64,000 nt of DNA. Source: Nafulsella turpanensis ZLM-10 (lineage in GTDB: Bacteria > Bacteroidota > Bacteroidia > Cytophagales > Cyclobacteriaceae). Numbering within the stretch: position 1 is the first letter of the stretch; every line of letters begins with the position of its first letter. Positions 1 through 9,187 of the stretch are shown in pieces. Below the pieces are notes generated by a model that had not been told where the DNA came from, ran no database searches, and saw only the letters and a list, made by a program, of their open reading frames with translations. Position numbers and translations under genes: made by a program. The DNA lies in the NCBI RefSeq assembly GCF_000346615.1, contig NZ_ANNU01000008.1:62001-126000 (forward strand), in the 5' to 3' direction.

Positions 1-588
1 ACCTTTAAAAAAGTGGGAGAAATTCCTACTGAAGGGTGGACAGAGCAAATGCTGCTGATAGGGAAATATGCCGTTGTAGCCGCCTACGACAGCCACGAAT
101 TACTGATCATCAATACTGAAACAGATAAAATCGAAAAGAGCATTGCCTTACAGGCTCCACCAAACAGCCTGCAGCTCGATAAAAACAATTACCTGTGGGT
201 GCTCACGGGCGCCGGAGACGATCAGCAGGCGCATTTATACCAGCTGAATCCCGAAGATTTCTCCATCAGCAAAGATATTCTACTGGATGCCTCAGCAGGC
301 GGACCAGGCCACCTTCAGCTAAACAATACGAAAGACAGCCTTTACTACCTCCAGCAGGGAGTATTTAAATTGAGCATCATGGCCGATTCCGCACCCGCCG
401 CACCCCTCATCGAAGAGACCATCTCTACACTTTTCTATGGCCTTGGTATTTCGCCGGAAGGCGATATCTGGCTGGCCGATGCGCTGGACTATGTACAAGG
501 CGGCTGGGCCAGGAGATACAGCGGCACCGGCGTACCTATTGATTCGTTCCGGGTAGGTGTCATCCCCAATAGTTTCTTATTTCATTAA
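1..588 (+). CDS. Beta-propeller (YncE/DUF5074-like) surface protein, 5'-truncated
   Basis: The frame is open from the left edge, so the gene begins outside the window; the GTG at 13 is internal. About 195 C-terminal residues are visible, with repeated blade-like strands (for example LLIINTETDKIEKSI and YLWVLTGAGDD) as in YncE/DUF5074 seven-bladed propellers. It lies 19 bp before a DUF4465 lipoprotein on the same strand, so the two are probably co-transcribed. In Bacteroidota such propellers sit on the outer surface, and some (BtuG) bind cobalamin next to TonB receptors. No receptor or riboswitch is visible here, so a B12 role is only a possibility. The fold call is fairly safe; the ligand is unknown. 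Confidence 0.7.
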   Translation, partial: TFKKVGEIPTEGWTEQMLLIGKYAVVAAYDSHELLIINTETDKIEKSIALQAPPNSLQLDKNNYLWVLTGAGDDQQAHLYQLNPEDFSISKDILLDASAGGPGHLQLNNTKDSLYYLQQGVFKLSIMADSAPAAPLIEETISTLFYGLGISPEGDIWLADALDYVQGGWARRYSGTGVPIDSFRVGVIPNSFLFH

Positions 589-607
589 CCATATACCTTA
601 AATTTAA

Positions 608-1405
608 ATGAACAAGTTAAACAAAGCTTTACTGTACACCCTCACAGGTTGTCTTTTTACTTTTACTGCCTGTAACAAAGAGGAGGTGGCCCCGACTTTA
701 GAGTCTAACTTCGAAGAATTAAGCTTTCCTGCAGGAGCAGATGCCTATATTGGGCAGGATAAAACAGGTGTGAAGTCGGGCGAAGGATCCGGAACAGTTC
801 AATACAGCTACACCTATAATAGTGGCGAGGCTTCTTATAAGCTTAATTATTTCGATGATGCCACCTATGGCAACTGGTGGACAGGCGTAGCCTATTCGAA
901 AAAAACTGATACCACCTTAGAAGGTACAGAAGGGAGCCTGGTAGCCATTCCGGGCGTGGGTGCCAATAGCTCGGAAGTATATGCTGTTATGAACGGAAGC
1001 GAAACAATTTATTTTGATGGAACCGAAGTAATACCTCAAAGTATTCAGCTTACCAATAATGCCTACGTATACTATTCCTTGCTGAAAGGGGACCAGTTTG
1101 CCAAAAAGTTTGGCGGTGTGGATGGTACCGATCCCGACTTCTTTAAAGTAATTATTACAGGATTGGACTCCCAGGGTAAGGCAACCGGCAAAGTGGAGTT
1201 TTACCTTGCTGATTACCGCTTCGAAGAGAGCAGCGAAGACTACATCGTTGATACCTGGGAAACTGTTGACCTTTCTTCTTTAGGCGAGGTCGAAAAACTG
1301 GCCTTTTCTTATGAATCTTCTGACACCGGAGACTGGGGAATAAACACTCCTCTTTATGTGGCAATTGATGATTTAAGATTTAAGATGCCTTCGCTGGAAG
1401 AATAA
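608..1405 (+). CDS. DUF4465-domain lipoprotein
   Basis: 265 residues with a lipoprotein signal peptide (FTAC lipobox, Cys22). The rest is an aromatic- and glycine-rich beta-sandwich with features of DUF4465: SYKLNYFDDATYGNWWTGVAYS near residues 75-98 in two parts, a YAVMNG segment near 125, and a C-terminal AIDDLRF motif. Such proteins are exported surface proteins of Bacteroidota, often next to propeller proteins and TonB receptors, and probably bind a ligand. The gene ends 12 bp before a strong intrinsic terminator, so it closes the operon that starts left of the window. The substrate cannot be read from the sequence. Confidence 0.75.
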   Translation: MNKLNKALLYTLTGCLFTFTACNKEEVAPTLESNFEELSFPAGADAYIGQDKTGVKSGEGSGTVQYSYTYNSGEASYKLNYFDDATYGNWWTGVAYSKKTDTTLEGTEGSLVAIPGVGANSSEVYAVMNGSETIYFDGTEVIPQSIQLTNNAYVYYSLLKGDQFAKKFGGVDGTDPDFFKVIITGLDSQGKATGKVEFYLADYRFEESSEDYIVDTWETVDLSSLGEVEKLAFSYESSDTGDWGINTPLYVAIDDLRFKMPSLEE

Positions 1406-1417
1406 TGCTACACCTAA

Positions 1418-1446
1418 AGCTACCGGATTAGCCGGTAGCTTTTTTT
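1418..1446 (+). terminator. Intrinsic terminator after the DUF4465 gene
   Basis: Perfect 9-bp stem (AGCTACCGG at 1418-1426 with CCGGTAGCT at 1432-1440), five-base loop, then six Ts. It ends the left-edge operon before the thioesterase gene. Confidence 0.92.
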
Positions 1447-1470
1447 ATCTAACCACTTTCACAATCAGCT

Positions 1471-1881
1471 ATGGAACAGGAAGTCATCAACAGGCGCATT
1501 AAAGCAGCCGAAACCCATGTTTTTAAAGCAGTTTTCCCTAATACTACCAACCACTACGATACCCTCTTTGGCGGCACGGCGCTGCAATGGATGGACGAGG
1601 TGGCTTTTATCACCGCCACCCGCTTCAGCCGCCGTAAAATGGTTACCGTTTCTTCAGATAAGGTCGATTTTCAGGAGCCTATCCCCGGTGGCACTATCGT
1701 GGAACTGGTAGGTCATGTTACCCGAGTAGGCAACACCAGTATGGACGTGCAGGTCGATATTTATGTAGAAGAAATGTATTCCGACAGCCGGCATAAAGCT
1801 ATTACAGGCAGCTTTACCATGGTTGCCATCAATGACTTTAAGAAACCGGTAAACATTTTACCGAAAAATGAGTCCTTCTAA
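1471..1881 (+). CDS. Acyl-CoA thioesterase, hotdog fold (YciA/BACH type)
   Basis: 136 residues, the usual length for a single-hotdog acyl-CoA thioesterase. The family signature TLFGGTALQWMDEVA (about residues 31-45) holds the helix and conserved Asp that activate water for thioester hydrolysis. It continues with VDFQEPIPGG and the strand VELVGHVTRVGNTSMDVQV. There is no signal peptide, so it acts in the cytoplasm on free acyl-CoAs. It stands alone between a terminator and a convergent AraC gene. Acyl-chain preference cannot be predicted. Confidence 0.88.
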   Translation: MEQEVINRRIKAAETHVFKAVFPNTTNHYDTLFGGTALQWMDEVAFITATRFSRRKMVTVSSDKVDFQEPIPGGTIVELVGHVTRVGNTSMDVQVDIYVEEMYSDSRHKAITGSFTMVAINDFKKPVNILPKNESF

Positions 1882-1943
1882 CTTCCCTTCAGTACCGGTA
1901 AGTGTTTGCTCGCAAAAATCTACACTTTAACGCTCTCCTAGTC

Positions 1944-2972
1944 TTAGGAAGCCTTCATATTTACTTTACTGTTTTTCACAAAGTCCTTTGGCAGTATGCC
2001 ATATCGTTCTTTAAAGCGGCGGGTAAAATACCCTACATTCTTGTAACCTACTTTTTCTGCCACTTCCTGAATGCTAAAAGAACCACTTAGCAGCAGTACC
2101 CTGGCATACTCTAACCTTTTGTTAATGAGGAACTGGTTAACTGTGGAATTATAAGCTTGTTTAAATCCTCTCTTCAACTTATTTTCATTCAGGCCTACCT
2201 GACGGGCCAGCTCTGGAATGGTTATACCCTTTGCCAAATCCAGGGTAAGTATTTCCCGGGCCACTTCAATTTTTTCCAGATCGGACTTGCGGATAACCAC
2301 CTTCTGAATATCCGGATTTAAGTCATCCTTATACTGCCGCACAATCAGGGAGAACAGTTCCAGCGCCTTGGATTCCAGGTAAGCTTTACGCACTACTCCA
2401 TGGTAGTTATTGGTATGTATATCATTTACCACTTCCGATATTGACAGGCTGTAGTCTCCTGTATATAAAAAGGGATCTTCCGCTTCATGGTCCCGAAATA
2501 CATTGGCGAGCGGTTCCGGTACAGAGTCCAAATCACAGTCCATTCTTTTCACATACGTTTTACGATCTATTTCCAGTATGGTAAGAATAATGGAAGTATT
2601 AGCCGGAAATATTAAGGACTGGTCTTTATCGTCGGAGCTGGCAGAAATGGCACTGCGTAAAGGCTCCATCGTATACTCTGGACGGTGGTTTTCGAAGGCA
2701 TAGGTAAACCAGCCTTCTTTACAGAATAAAACCCTTACCGGATATATCTCCGTTAACTTGTATTTTAGCGTCAGGCTTTTTTTTAGCTTAATATCAAGAA
2801 AAAACAAACCCAGGCCGTTCTGAAAGTTAATTCCTTTAATCCATCCACGCCCCAGCTGATCAGGAATATTGACCACCGCTTCTTCACACTCTACCTCACA
2901 CGACAAGTCCAGGCACTGACTAATTGTTTCTATTGCCTCTATTAAAGAGCTGTTCGAGATATGAATTTCCAT
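1944..2972 (-). CDS. AraC-family transcriptional regulator
   Basis: 342 residues. The C-terminal 100 residues form the double helix-turn-helix of AraC/XylS proteins (ITIPELARQVGLNENKLKRGF, then FSIQEVAEKVGYKNVGYFTRRFKERYG). The N-terminal 230 residues match no effector domain I can name; they resemble the variable halves of orphan AraC regulators in Cytophagales. It lies downstream of and in line with the PAS histidine kinase (55-bp gap), so the two may share a transcript and a signalling circuit. Targets are unknown. Confidence 0.88.
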   Translation of the reverse strand: MEIHISNSSLIEAIETISQCLDLSCEVECEEAVVNIPDQLGRGWIKGINFQNGLGLFFLDIKLKKSLTLKYKLTEIYPVRVLFCKEGWFTYAFENHRPEYTMEPLRSAISASSDDKDQSLIFPANTSIILTILEIDRKTYVKRMDCDLDSVPEPLANVFRDHEAEDPFLYTGDYSLSISEVVNDIHTNNYHGVVRKAYLESKALELFSLIVRQYKDDLNPDIQKVVIRKSDLEKIEVAREILTLDLAKGITIPELARQVGLNENKLKRGFKQAYNSTVNQFLINKRLEYARVLLLSGSFSIQEVAEKVGYKNVGYFTRRFKERYGILPKDFVKNSKVNMKAS

Positions 2973-3027
2973 GCTTATCTTTTGGCTACTGTTAGGAGGT
3001 TTTCAGAGAAGTCCTTCCGCTTTGATA

Positions 3028-4230
3028 TTAATCTTTACTCCCTGTTGCCCCGCGGCTAAATTCTTTAACTACAGCGGGCAGAAAAATTTTTAGAGTAGTA
3101 CCACCTTCTTCGGAAGTAAGAAAAGTAATGTGCCCTCCATGCGCCTGTACTATAAGTTTGGCAGTGTAGGTTCCTAGCCCAAGACCATTCGTTTTGCCTA
3201 AGGTGGTATATTTATCGAAAAAAGTTTTTCGAATGGCTTCCGGAATAACTCCTTTATTATATATATCTGTCTGGAGATCCTGTTTGTTTCGTATGTGAAG
3301 CTGAAATTTCACCTCCCCCCTATCCGGAGAGGCCTCCACTGCATTCACCATCAGGTTATTAAGCATGATTTCTATAAAGAAAGGATCGGCCTCTATCATC
3401 AAACTGTCCCCGGCTCCGCACTCCGTTCCGTCTACACTGAGCGAAATCTGCAGCTTGCGTTTCTGAAGAACCGGCTCAAGAGGCTCCACAATCTTTCTGG
3501 TAAGCGAAATAAGATCAAAAGTTGTAAGCTCCGGCTGGAAATTATTCATCTCTATTTTAATAAAGCCCGCCCTGGTATCCAACAGTTTGAGGGATTTCTG
3601 AGCTTCCACTTTCAATACCTTAATCCAATGCTGAATTTTATCCTTGTTGTAATCTACATTCATCAGCAGATTACAAATACTTATAATATTCGCTACCGGC
3701 TTCCGCATATCATGCATCAGCATACCTTCGGCTGTTTCCCGAACTTCAGCATGCTGGTGTTTTTCGTTCAGGCTATTCTTCAGCGCCAGTTCCTGCTCCT
3801 TCAGGCTCGTAATATCTGTTACAAAGTTTATTACAAAAGGCTCCTGCTGCTGGTTGAAAAGTCGAACAGCATGGCTCTTTACATATATGCTTTGTCCGTT
3901 TTTGTGAAGCACCTCTAATTCGGCTAAAGGCTCCTCTGCTTTTAAAATAAAGGCATCATGCAAGCCTGTCTGTGCTCTTTTTTGTGCAGGAGGCAGTAAT
4001 AAGGTAAAGTGCTGGCCTAATAACTCCTGCCGAGAATAGCCGTACAATCGGCAGTAGTGCTCGTTCACCCGCACAAAACATCCTTTCTGGTCAAGAATGC
4101 AAACGGCTAGCGGAAAATCTTCTATATTCCCTACCTGGCCATATTCATCCATCTCAACACCCTCAATACTTTTACTATTTTTATAGCTAAAAAAAGAAGG
4201 ATTATCCTGAACAGGCTTTTTCGAGGCCAT
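3028..4230 (-). CDS. PAS-domain soluble histidine kinase
   Basis: 400 residues without a membrane segment or signal peptide. An N-terminal PAS domain (about 36-150: FPLAVCILDQKGCFVRVNEHY, then YGYSRQELLGQ) is followed by a HisKA-like helix with MHDMRKPVANI, whose His is the likely phosphorylation site. A HATPase domain follows, with an N box (NNLMVNAVEAS), NKGVIP and GLGLGTYTAKLI. It has no receiver domain. With no separate response regulator nearby, its partner is unknown; the AraC gene just downstream is a candidate only by position. Confidence 0.88.
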   Translation of the reverse strand: MASKKPVQDNPSFFSYKNSKSIEGVEMDEYGQVGNIEDFPLAVCILDQKGCFVRVNEHYCRLYGYSRQELLGQHFTLLLPPAQKRAQTGLHDAFILKAEEPLAELEVLHKNGQSIYVKSHAVRLFNQQQEPFVINFVTDITSLKEQELALKNSLNEKHQHAEVRETAEGMLMHDMRKPVANIISICNLLMNVDYNKDKIQHWIKVLKVEAQKSLKLLDTRAGFIKIEMNNFQPELTTFDLISLTRKIVEPLEPVLQKRKLQISLSVDGTECGAGDSLMIEADPFFIEIMLNNLMVNAVEASPDRGEVKFQLHIRNKQDLQTDIYNKGVIPEAIRKTFFDKYTTLGKTNGLGLGTYTAKLIVQAHGGHITFLTSEEGGTTLKIFLPAVVKEFSRGATGSKD

Positions 4231-4403
4231 AAAAAGTATATTGTTAAACTTAAGCTACAATAGTAGGTATAAAGGTGCCAGCTGTTATAGCACAATCGGG
4301 ACTTTAATTAATCGGATGCGGATTTTTAATGTACTATCTGAACCAGGCTTTTTGCTATGAACCTGCTTCCTCAGAAAAGGTAGAAGTTCACTTACTTTTA
4401 GTA

Positions 4404-4411
4404 TATCTTTG
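4404..4411 (+). promoter_or_regulatory. Bacteroidota -7 promoter box for the FUSC gene
   Basis: TATCTTTG matches the Bacteroidota TAnnTTTG -7 consensus exactly and ends only four bases before the chosen ATG at 4416. Transcription would then start at or beside the start codon. No convincing -33 TTG was seen at the expected distance. Confidence 0.45.
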
Positions 4412-4415
4412 CAGC

Positions 4416-6593
4416 ATGAACGCCAGATTCCGGGAAGTACAGTATTTCTTCACCAGCCAGTATTTTACCGACGGACTCAGAATTACGCTGGGCGTTCTCC
4501 TTCCCGCCTTTGTGTTTGCTCAGTTTGGCCTCATGACAAAGGGCGTGCTACTATCTTTGGGGGCTTTTGGCGTAAGTATTACCGATAGTCCCGGCCCGGT
4601 TCAGCACCGGCGCAACGGCATTCTCCTCTGTAGTATTTTTGCTTTCCTGGTAGCCTTCCTTACCGGGTATCTCCGCTCCAATGATTTCCTGCTCGGGCTG
4701 GAAATATTCGTGCTCAGCTTTTTCTTCTCCATGTTTTCGGTCTACGGCAGCAGGGCCGGCTCCATCGGCACCGCCGTCTTGCTGGTACTGGTCCTGACCA
4801 TGAACCAGGACTTCGGTACCGGAAACGTGGTGGTGACGGCCCTGCTGGTATTGGCAGGCGGCCTATGGTATTTGCTCCTGAGCCTGGTATTTTCCCGGAT
4901 TATGCCTTACCGTGCAGCACAACAGGCACTGGGCGAATGTATCCACGAAACCGCAAAGTTTCTGCGTTTAAAGGCCGCATTCTACCACCCTTCCAACCAG
5001 CTGGACGATGATTACCGGCAGGTAGTGGCTCAGCAGATTGCGGTAAGTGAAAAGCAGGATGCCGTACGCGAAATGCTGTTTAAAAGCCGGCAGATGGTTC
5101 GCGATTTCACTAATATTGGCCGGAGGCTTGTGCTCACTTTTGTGGACATTGTCGACCTCTACGAGCAAGTCATGACCATTCACTACGATTATGCCGCCTT
5201 AAGGAGGCGCTTTGGCAAAACAGGTGTACTGGAAGAGGTGGCGAAACTCATTGAAGAAATGGCTGATGAGCTGGATGAGCTCGGACTTGCGATACAATCT
5301 AACAGTCGTTACAGGAATACTCCCCCCTTTTCTGAAAAGCTGGAGCAGTTAAAAGCCAGCATCGACCGTTTTGAGGAGGAACACCCGGAGGAAAGCAGCC
5401 TTCCGCTTAAGAAAATTCTTGTTAACCTACGCAACCTGAGCCAGCGCCTGCAGGAAATACAGCACAATTATCTTTCAAAATCAGCCGCTACCGATGAGAA
5501 GCTGGATGGAAAGCTGGAGTATTCACGCTTTGTTTCCTCCCAAAACTTTCAGCTGAAAATACTCCGTCATAATCTCGACCTGCGCTCTGCCATTTTTAAA
5601 CATGCCCTGCGAATGGCAGTAGCCTGTACAGTGGGCTTCGCCATTACACGCCTGGTAGATTATGGCCACCACAGTTACTGGATTATCCTGACGATTATCA
5701 TTATCCTGAAGCCTGCCTTTAGCCTTACCCGCCAGCGAAACTACCAGCGCCTTACAGGCACTTTTTTCGGAGGCATCCTAGGCGTGCTTATCCTCTTTTT
5801 AGTGGACAACATGACCATTCAGTTTATCCTGATGGTCCTCTTCCTCCTAGGCACCTATACCTTCCTGCGCATCAATTATATGCTGATGGTGGTTTGTGTA
5901 ACGCCCTTTGTGCTGGTGCTCTTTAATTTTTTAGGGACCTCCGGGCTTGGGCTGGCGCAGGAAAGGCTCATCGATACCCTTTTAGGCTGCGCCGTTGCCT
6001 TCGCGGCAAATTACCTCATCTTCCCAAACTGGGAATCAGATCACCTGAAGCAACTGGTGCTGGAGGTGGCCAAGGCCAATGCCCTCTACCTGCACCATCT
6101 CACCGAACGGCTCTCCGGAAAGCCTATCGAAACGCAGGATTATAAGCTGAGCCGCAAAAGGGTATATGTGAGCGCCGCTAATCTTTCAGCCGCTTTCCAG
6201 CGGATGCTTTCCGAGCCGAAAACCAGGCAACAGCACAGCAAAGAGGTATATGAATATGTAGTGCTCAACCATATTCTCTCCTCCTATATTGCCACTGTGG
6301 TTTCCACCATTCTGGAACGACCGCCACAGGTTTATCCGACAGAATACCTGAAGCCGGCAAAGCGGGCGCTGCAGGCACTGCAGGAATGCCTGAAAAAGCT
6401 CGCTCCCGACCATTCCTTACCGGAACTAACGGAGCCTAAAGCAGAAAGCAAAGTATTAACGGTAGCTGAACCGGAAGATGAACTGATGCAGGAGCAGCTG
6501 GAGTTTATTCAGAAGCTGAGCCAGGATATCTGCAAAACTACTGAGCTTATTTTCTCCACGGAAAAAAGAGCAACGGCTGAGGTAAATAATTAA
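4416..6593 (+). CDS. FUSC-family (YccS/YhfK-like) inner-membrane protein
   Basis: About 725 residues from the ATG at 4416. A longer frame opens at 4329, but its first 29 residues look like untranslated sequence and contain the promoter-like box, while MNARFREVQYFFTSQYF is a typical family start. The layout is an N-terminal membrane bundle (about 25-175), a long cytoplasmic helical region (175-385), a second bundle (about 395-540), and a soluble C-terminal helical tail. This is the YccS/YhfK architecture related to aromatic-acid exporters (AaeB) and plant aluminium-activated channels. The substrate is unknown. It is a single-gene unit. Confidence 0.85.
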   Translation: MNARFREVQYFFTSQYFTDGLRITLGVLLPAFVFAQFGLMTKGVLLSLGAFGVSITDSPGPVQHRRNGILLCSIFAFLVAFLTGYLRSNDFLLGLEIFVLSFFFSMFSVYGSRAGSIGTAVLLVLVLTMNQDFGTGNVVVTALLVLAGGLWYLLLSLVFSRIMPYRAAQQALGECIHETAKFLRLKAAFYHPSNQLDDDYRQVVAQQIAVSEKQDAVREMLFKSRQMVRDFTNIGRRLVLTFVDIVDLYEQVMTIHYDYAALRRRFGKTGVLEEVAKLIEEMADELDELGLAIQSNSRYRNTPPFSEKLEQLKASIDRFEEEHPEESSLPLKKILVNLRNLSQRLQEIQHNYLSKSAATDEKLDGKLEYSRFVSSQNFQLKILRHNLDLRSAIFKHALRMAVACTVGFAITRLVDYGHHSYWIILTIIIILKPAFSLTRQRNYQRLTGTFFGGILGVLILFLVDNMTIQFILMVLFLLGTYTFLRINYMLMVVCVTPFVLVLFNFLGTSGLGLAQERLIDTLLGCAVAFAANYLIFPNWESDHLKQLVLEVAKANALYLHHLTERLSGKPIETQDYKLSRKRVYVSAANLSAAFQRMLSEPKTRQQHSKEVYEYVVLNHILSSYIATVVSTILERPPQVYPTEYLKPAKRALQALQECLKKLAPDHSLPELTEPKAESKVLTVAEPEDELMQEQLEFIQKLSQDICKTTELIFSTEKRATAEVNN

Positions 6594-6709
6594 CTGGAGG
6601 CTCTTCGCTAAAGAAAGCTAAAAGCAATTAACCTGTCGCCTCTCCAAAAGAACGGCCATTGCTGTTTTCAAGGTCAGGGACTGATTGTTTATCCCCTACA
6701 CCACCATTA

Positions 6710-7039
6710 TTAATTGTACTTGTTCTTTAAAAACAGGGCTATATTCTTTTCAAGTTTTTTATATGGCGACATCCACATAAACATAGCTCCACTGGCATAC
6801 ATACTGAGTAAGAGTGAAAAAAACCAATTTGTAACTGACAGAGGCATCAATGCTTGAATGGAGAATCCCTTTTCACTTTTTGAGATTTGAGCTCCAATGA
6901 ATGCAGATTGTCGAATAATAATACTTTTTTCACTACCCAGGCCAAACAAACTATAAGAGTATTTATCAGAAAATTCTCCTTTTAAACTTTCTAGCAATTC
7001 TTCATTAGATAGAGGCTCTTTTATTTGGATTTCTTTCAT
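6710..7039 (-). CDS. Small membrane-associated protein of unknown function
   Basis: 109 residues, unrecognised. The N-terminal 65 residues are polar and may form a small alpha/beta domain (SNEELLESLKGEFSDKYSYS). Residues about 72-93 (NWFFSLLLSMYASGAMFMWM) are a likely membrane helix, followed by a basic tail. The composition and a clean start with AT-rich upstream DNA support a real gene, but no family assignment is possible. It stands alone between convergent and same-strand neighbours. Confidence 0.55.
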   Translation of the reverse strand: MKEIQIKEPLSNEELLESLKGEFSDKYSYSLFGLGSEKSIIIRQSAFIGAQISKSEKGFSIQALMPLSVTNWFFSLLLSMYASGAMFMWMSPYKKLEKNIALFLKNKYN

Positions 7040-7203
7040 AACGCATCGCCTTTCTTAACTTTCCCTAATGAATGTAGTAAAAAAAATACAAAAAAGATAA
7101 AAATATTTAAATTTTTACAAATCGTTGCTTTTGCATAATTGACCGTCCTTCTATAGTAGCTTTTTCCAGCACCAAACTTTAAAAAGTAGTCTAAAAAAAT
7201 AAT

Positions 7204-8271
7204 CTAATGTGGTTTTGCCCGTTGGTACTGCACCGGCCACTCTACCTCTTCCCCCAATACCTGCGCGGCATGTAAAGGAAAGTAAGGGTCTCTCAGCTCC
7301 TCTCTTCCCAGCAGCACTAAGTCTGCCTTTCCTGAAAGAACAATGGCCTCTGCCAGCTTGGGTTCGGTAATGAGCCCTACCGCCCCGGTGGCCATACCCG
7401 TTTCACGACGAATGCGCTCTGCAAAAGGCACCTGGTAACCTGGTTCAACAGGTATTTTTGCATTTGCCACATTGCCACCGGAGGAACAGTCAATCAGGTC
7501 CACCCCTTTATCTTGGAGGGCAGCGGCCAGGGCCACAGAATCATCGGCCGTCCAGCCACCTTCGATCCAGTCAGTGGCGGATATTCTTACAAAAAGCGGC
7601 AGCTCCTCCGGCCAGACGGTCCGTACCTGCTGAACAGCCTGCTGCAGCAGGCGCATCCGGTTTTCGAAGGAGCCACCATATTCATCGGTTCGCTTATTGC
7701 TGATGGGCGAGAGAAACTCCTGCAGGAGGTAGCCATGGGCGGCGTGAATCTCTACGACCTTAAAGCCTGCGGCAAGCGCTCGTTGAGCCGCAGCTTTAAA
7801 ATCGGCCAGTACTTTTTCAATCCCTGCCCTGTCTAAAGCTTCGGGAGCAGGCTCTCCTTCGGAAAAGGGAATAGCGCTGGGTGCCACCGTTTGCCAGCCA
7901 CCTTCCCCGGCCGGCACTACCTTTCCTCCCGTCCAGGGGCTGCTGTGACTCGCCTTCCGCCCGGCGTGTGCCAGCTGAATGCCCGGGACAGCGCCCTGTG
8001 CTGTCACAAAAGAAGTAATACGCCGGAGCCCCTCAATATGCTCATCCTGCCAGATGCCAAGGTCCGAAGGAGTTATTCTTCCTTCAGGCGAAACTGCCGT
8101 GGCCTCACAAATAACCAGACCGGCCCCACCGACAGCCCTGCTACCTAAATGCACCAGGTGCCAGTCGTTGGTAAACCCATCTTTACTGCTATACATGCAC
8201 ATAGGCGATACAGCAATTCTGTTCTTCAACTCTATCTCTCTAATTTTTAATGGACTAAAAAGTGCCGACAT
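7204..8271 (-). CDS. Old Yellow Enzyme, YqjM/NamA-type NADPH dehydrogenase
   Basis: 355 residues, the usual OYE length. It has SPLKIREIELKNRIAVSPMC at the N-terminus with the Cys26/Tyr28 pair typical of the YqjM class, the HAAHGYLLQEFLSP motif that places active-site His residues near the flavin, NKRTDEYGGS, and a C-terminal LLGRE segment that binds the FMN phosphate. It reduces activated C=C bonds of unsaturated aldehydes, ketones or nitro compounds using NAD(P)H, in the cytoplasm. It is monocistronic and probably serves stress or detoxification. Confidence 0.92.
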   Translation of the reverse strand: MSALFSPLKIREIELKNRIAVSPMCMYSSKDGFTNDWHLVHLGSRAVGGAGLVICEATAVSPEGRITPSDLGIWQDEHIEGLRRITSFVTAQGAVPGIQLAHAGRKASHSSPWTGGKVVPAGEGGWQTVAPSAIPFSEGEPAPEALDRAGIEKVLADFKAAAQRALAAGFKVVEIHAAHGYLLQEFLSPISNKRTDEYGGSFENRMRLLQQAVQQVRTVWPEELPLFVRISATDWIEGGWTADDSVALAAALQDKGVDLIDCSSGGNVANAKIPVEPGYQVPFAERIRRETGMATGAVGLITEPKLAEAIVLSGKADLVLLGREELRDPYFPLHAAQVLGEEVEWPVQYQRAKPH

Positions 8272-8350
8272 ATTTTTTCTCCTTAACCAAATTCAGCAGG
8301 CAAAAGCCTCTCCCTTCATAGGGATACATATAAAGGCAGCCATGCGCTAA

Positions 8351-8381
8351 ATTCTTCATTTTTAATTTCTAATTTTTAATT
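8351..8381. repeat. AT-rich reiterated spacer (ATTTTTAATT-type)
   Basis: The stretch repeats the word TTTTTAATT with small changes. It overlaps the stop codon of the TesA-like gene. Two spacers of similar low-complexity character but different wording occur near 10011 and 58011. Confidence 0.5.
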
Positions 8382-9098
8382 CCTCCCAGGCTTTTCCAGT
8401 TCTTCCTTAAGCACCTCCCACACATTCTCCGCTACAATTTCATTTCCTTCCGCATTGGGGTGGATACCATCTGACTGGTTGAGGGCCGGCTCTCCGGCCA
8501 CGTCTTCCAGCAGAAAAGGAATCAGTTCCACATTCTTCTCTTCGGCCAGTTCAGGATATATCCGACGAAACTCTTCGCTGTATGTCTGCCCCATATTGGG
8601 TGGTACCATCATGCCTGCCAGAATTATTTCTGCTTCAGGGTAAGCTTTCCGTACCTTGTCAATCATTTCGCTGAGGTTCCGGCGGGTTTCAGCCGGGTCG
8701 ATGCCCCGCAGGCCATCATTGGCCCCCAGCTCCAGTACAAAAATATCGACCGGCTGACGCTCCAGTACCCATTCGAGTCGGTTATTGCCACTGGCCGTCG
8801 TCTCGCCACTCAAACCTGCATTGACTACGGTATAGTCGTAACCGAGGGAGTCGAGCCGATCCTGGATAAGCGATGGAAAAGAATTGGATAAATCGTCGAG
8901 ACCATAGCCGGCGGTAAGGCTGTTACCAAAGAAAAGAATTACCTTCTTTTCCTCTGCCACCTCAGCCTCTTCGGCTGCCTCTGTGGAAACAGGAGTCTCC
9001 TCCTTTACCGCCTGTTCCTCACCGGAATTTTCACCACAGGCGAACAACAGGCTTCCACAAATGCATAGCCAGAGAATGTTGTTTAGTTTAAAATTCAT
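8376..9098 (-). CDS. tesA: TesA-like SGNH arylesterase/lysophospholipase, lipoprotein
   Basis: 240 residues with a lipoprotein signal (LLFACGEN; Cys about 21) and an acidic Glu/Ala-rich linker (about 25-50). The SGNH blocks follow: FFGNSLTAGYGLDD (nucleophile Ser), VVNAGLSGETT (Gly), LELGANDGLRG (Asn) and DGIHPN (Asp and His). This is the TesA/arylesterase family, which hydrolyses esters or thioesters in the periplasm. It diverges from the ybbA-ybbP ABC pair, an association widely conserved in bacteria. In most species TesA is soluble; here it appears to be membrane-anchored. Confidence 0.9.
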   Translation of the reverse strand: MNFKLNNILWLCICGSLLFACGENSGEEQAVKEETPVSTEAAEEAEVAEEKKVILFFGNSLTAGYGLDDLSNSFPSLIQDRLDSLGYDYTVVNAGLSGETTASGNNRLEWVLERQPVDIFVLELGANDGLRGIDPAETRRNLSEMIDKVRKAYPEAEIILAGMMVPPNMGQTYSEEFRRIYPELAEEKNVELIPFLLEDVAGEPALNQSDGIHPNAEGNEIVAENVWEVLKEELEKPGRN

Positions 9099-9187
9099 AA
9101 ATTAGACGTTTAGCCGTTAAAATAATACAGCGCTGCTTCTTAGCCAACGAAAGCAGCCGTTTACAGTTCAGGTTTTAGTTAGCAAAT

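Noticed and set aside
13-588. Complete gene starting at GTG 13
   Set aside because: The frame runs open to the window edge in the same reading frame, so the GTG is internal and the gene is truncated.
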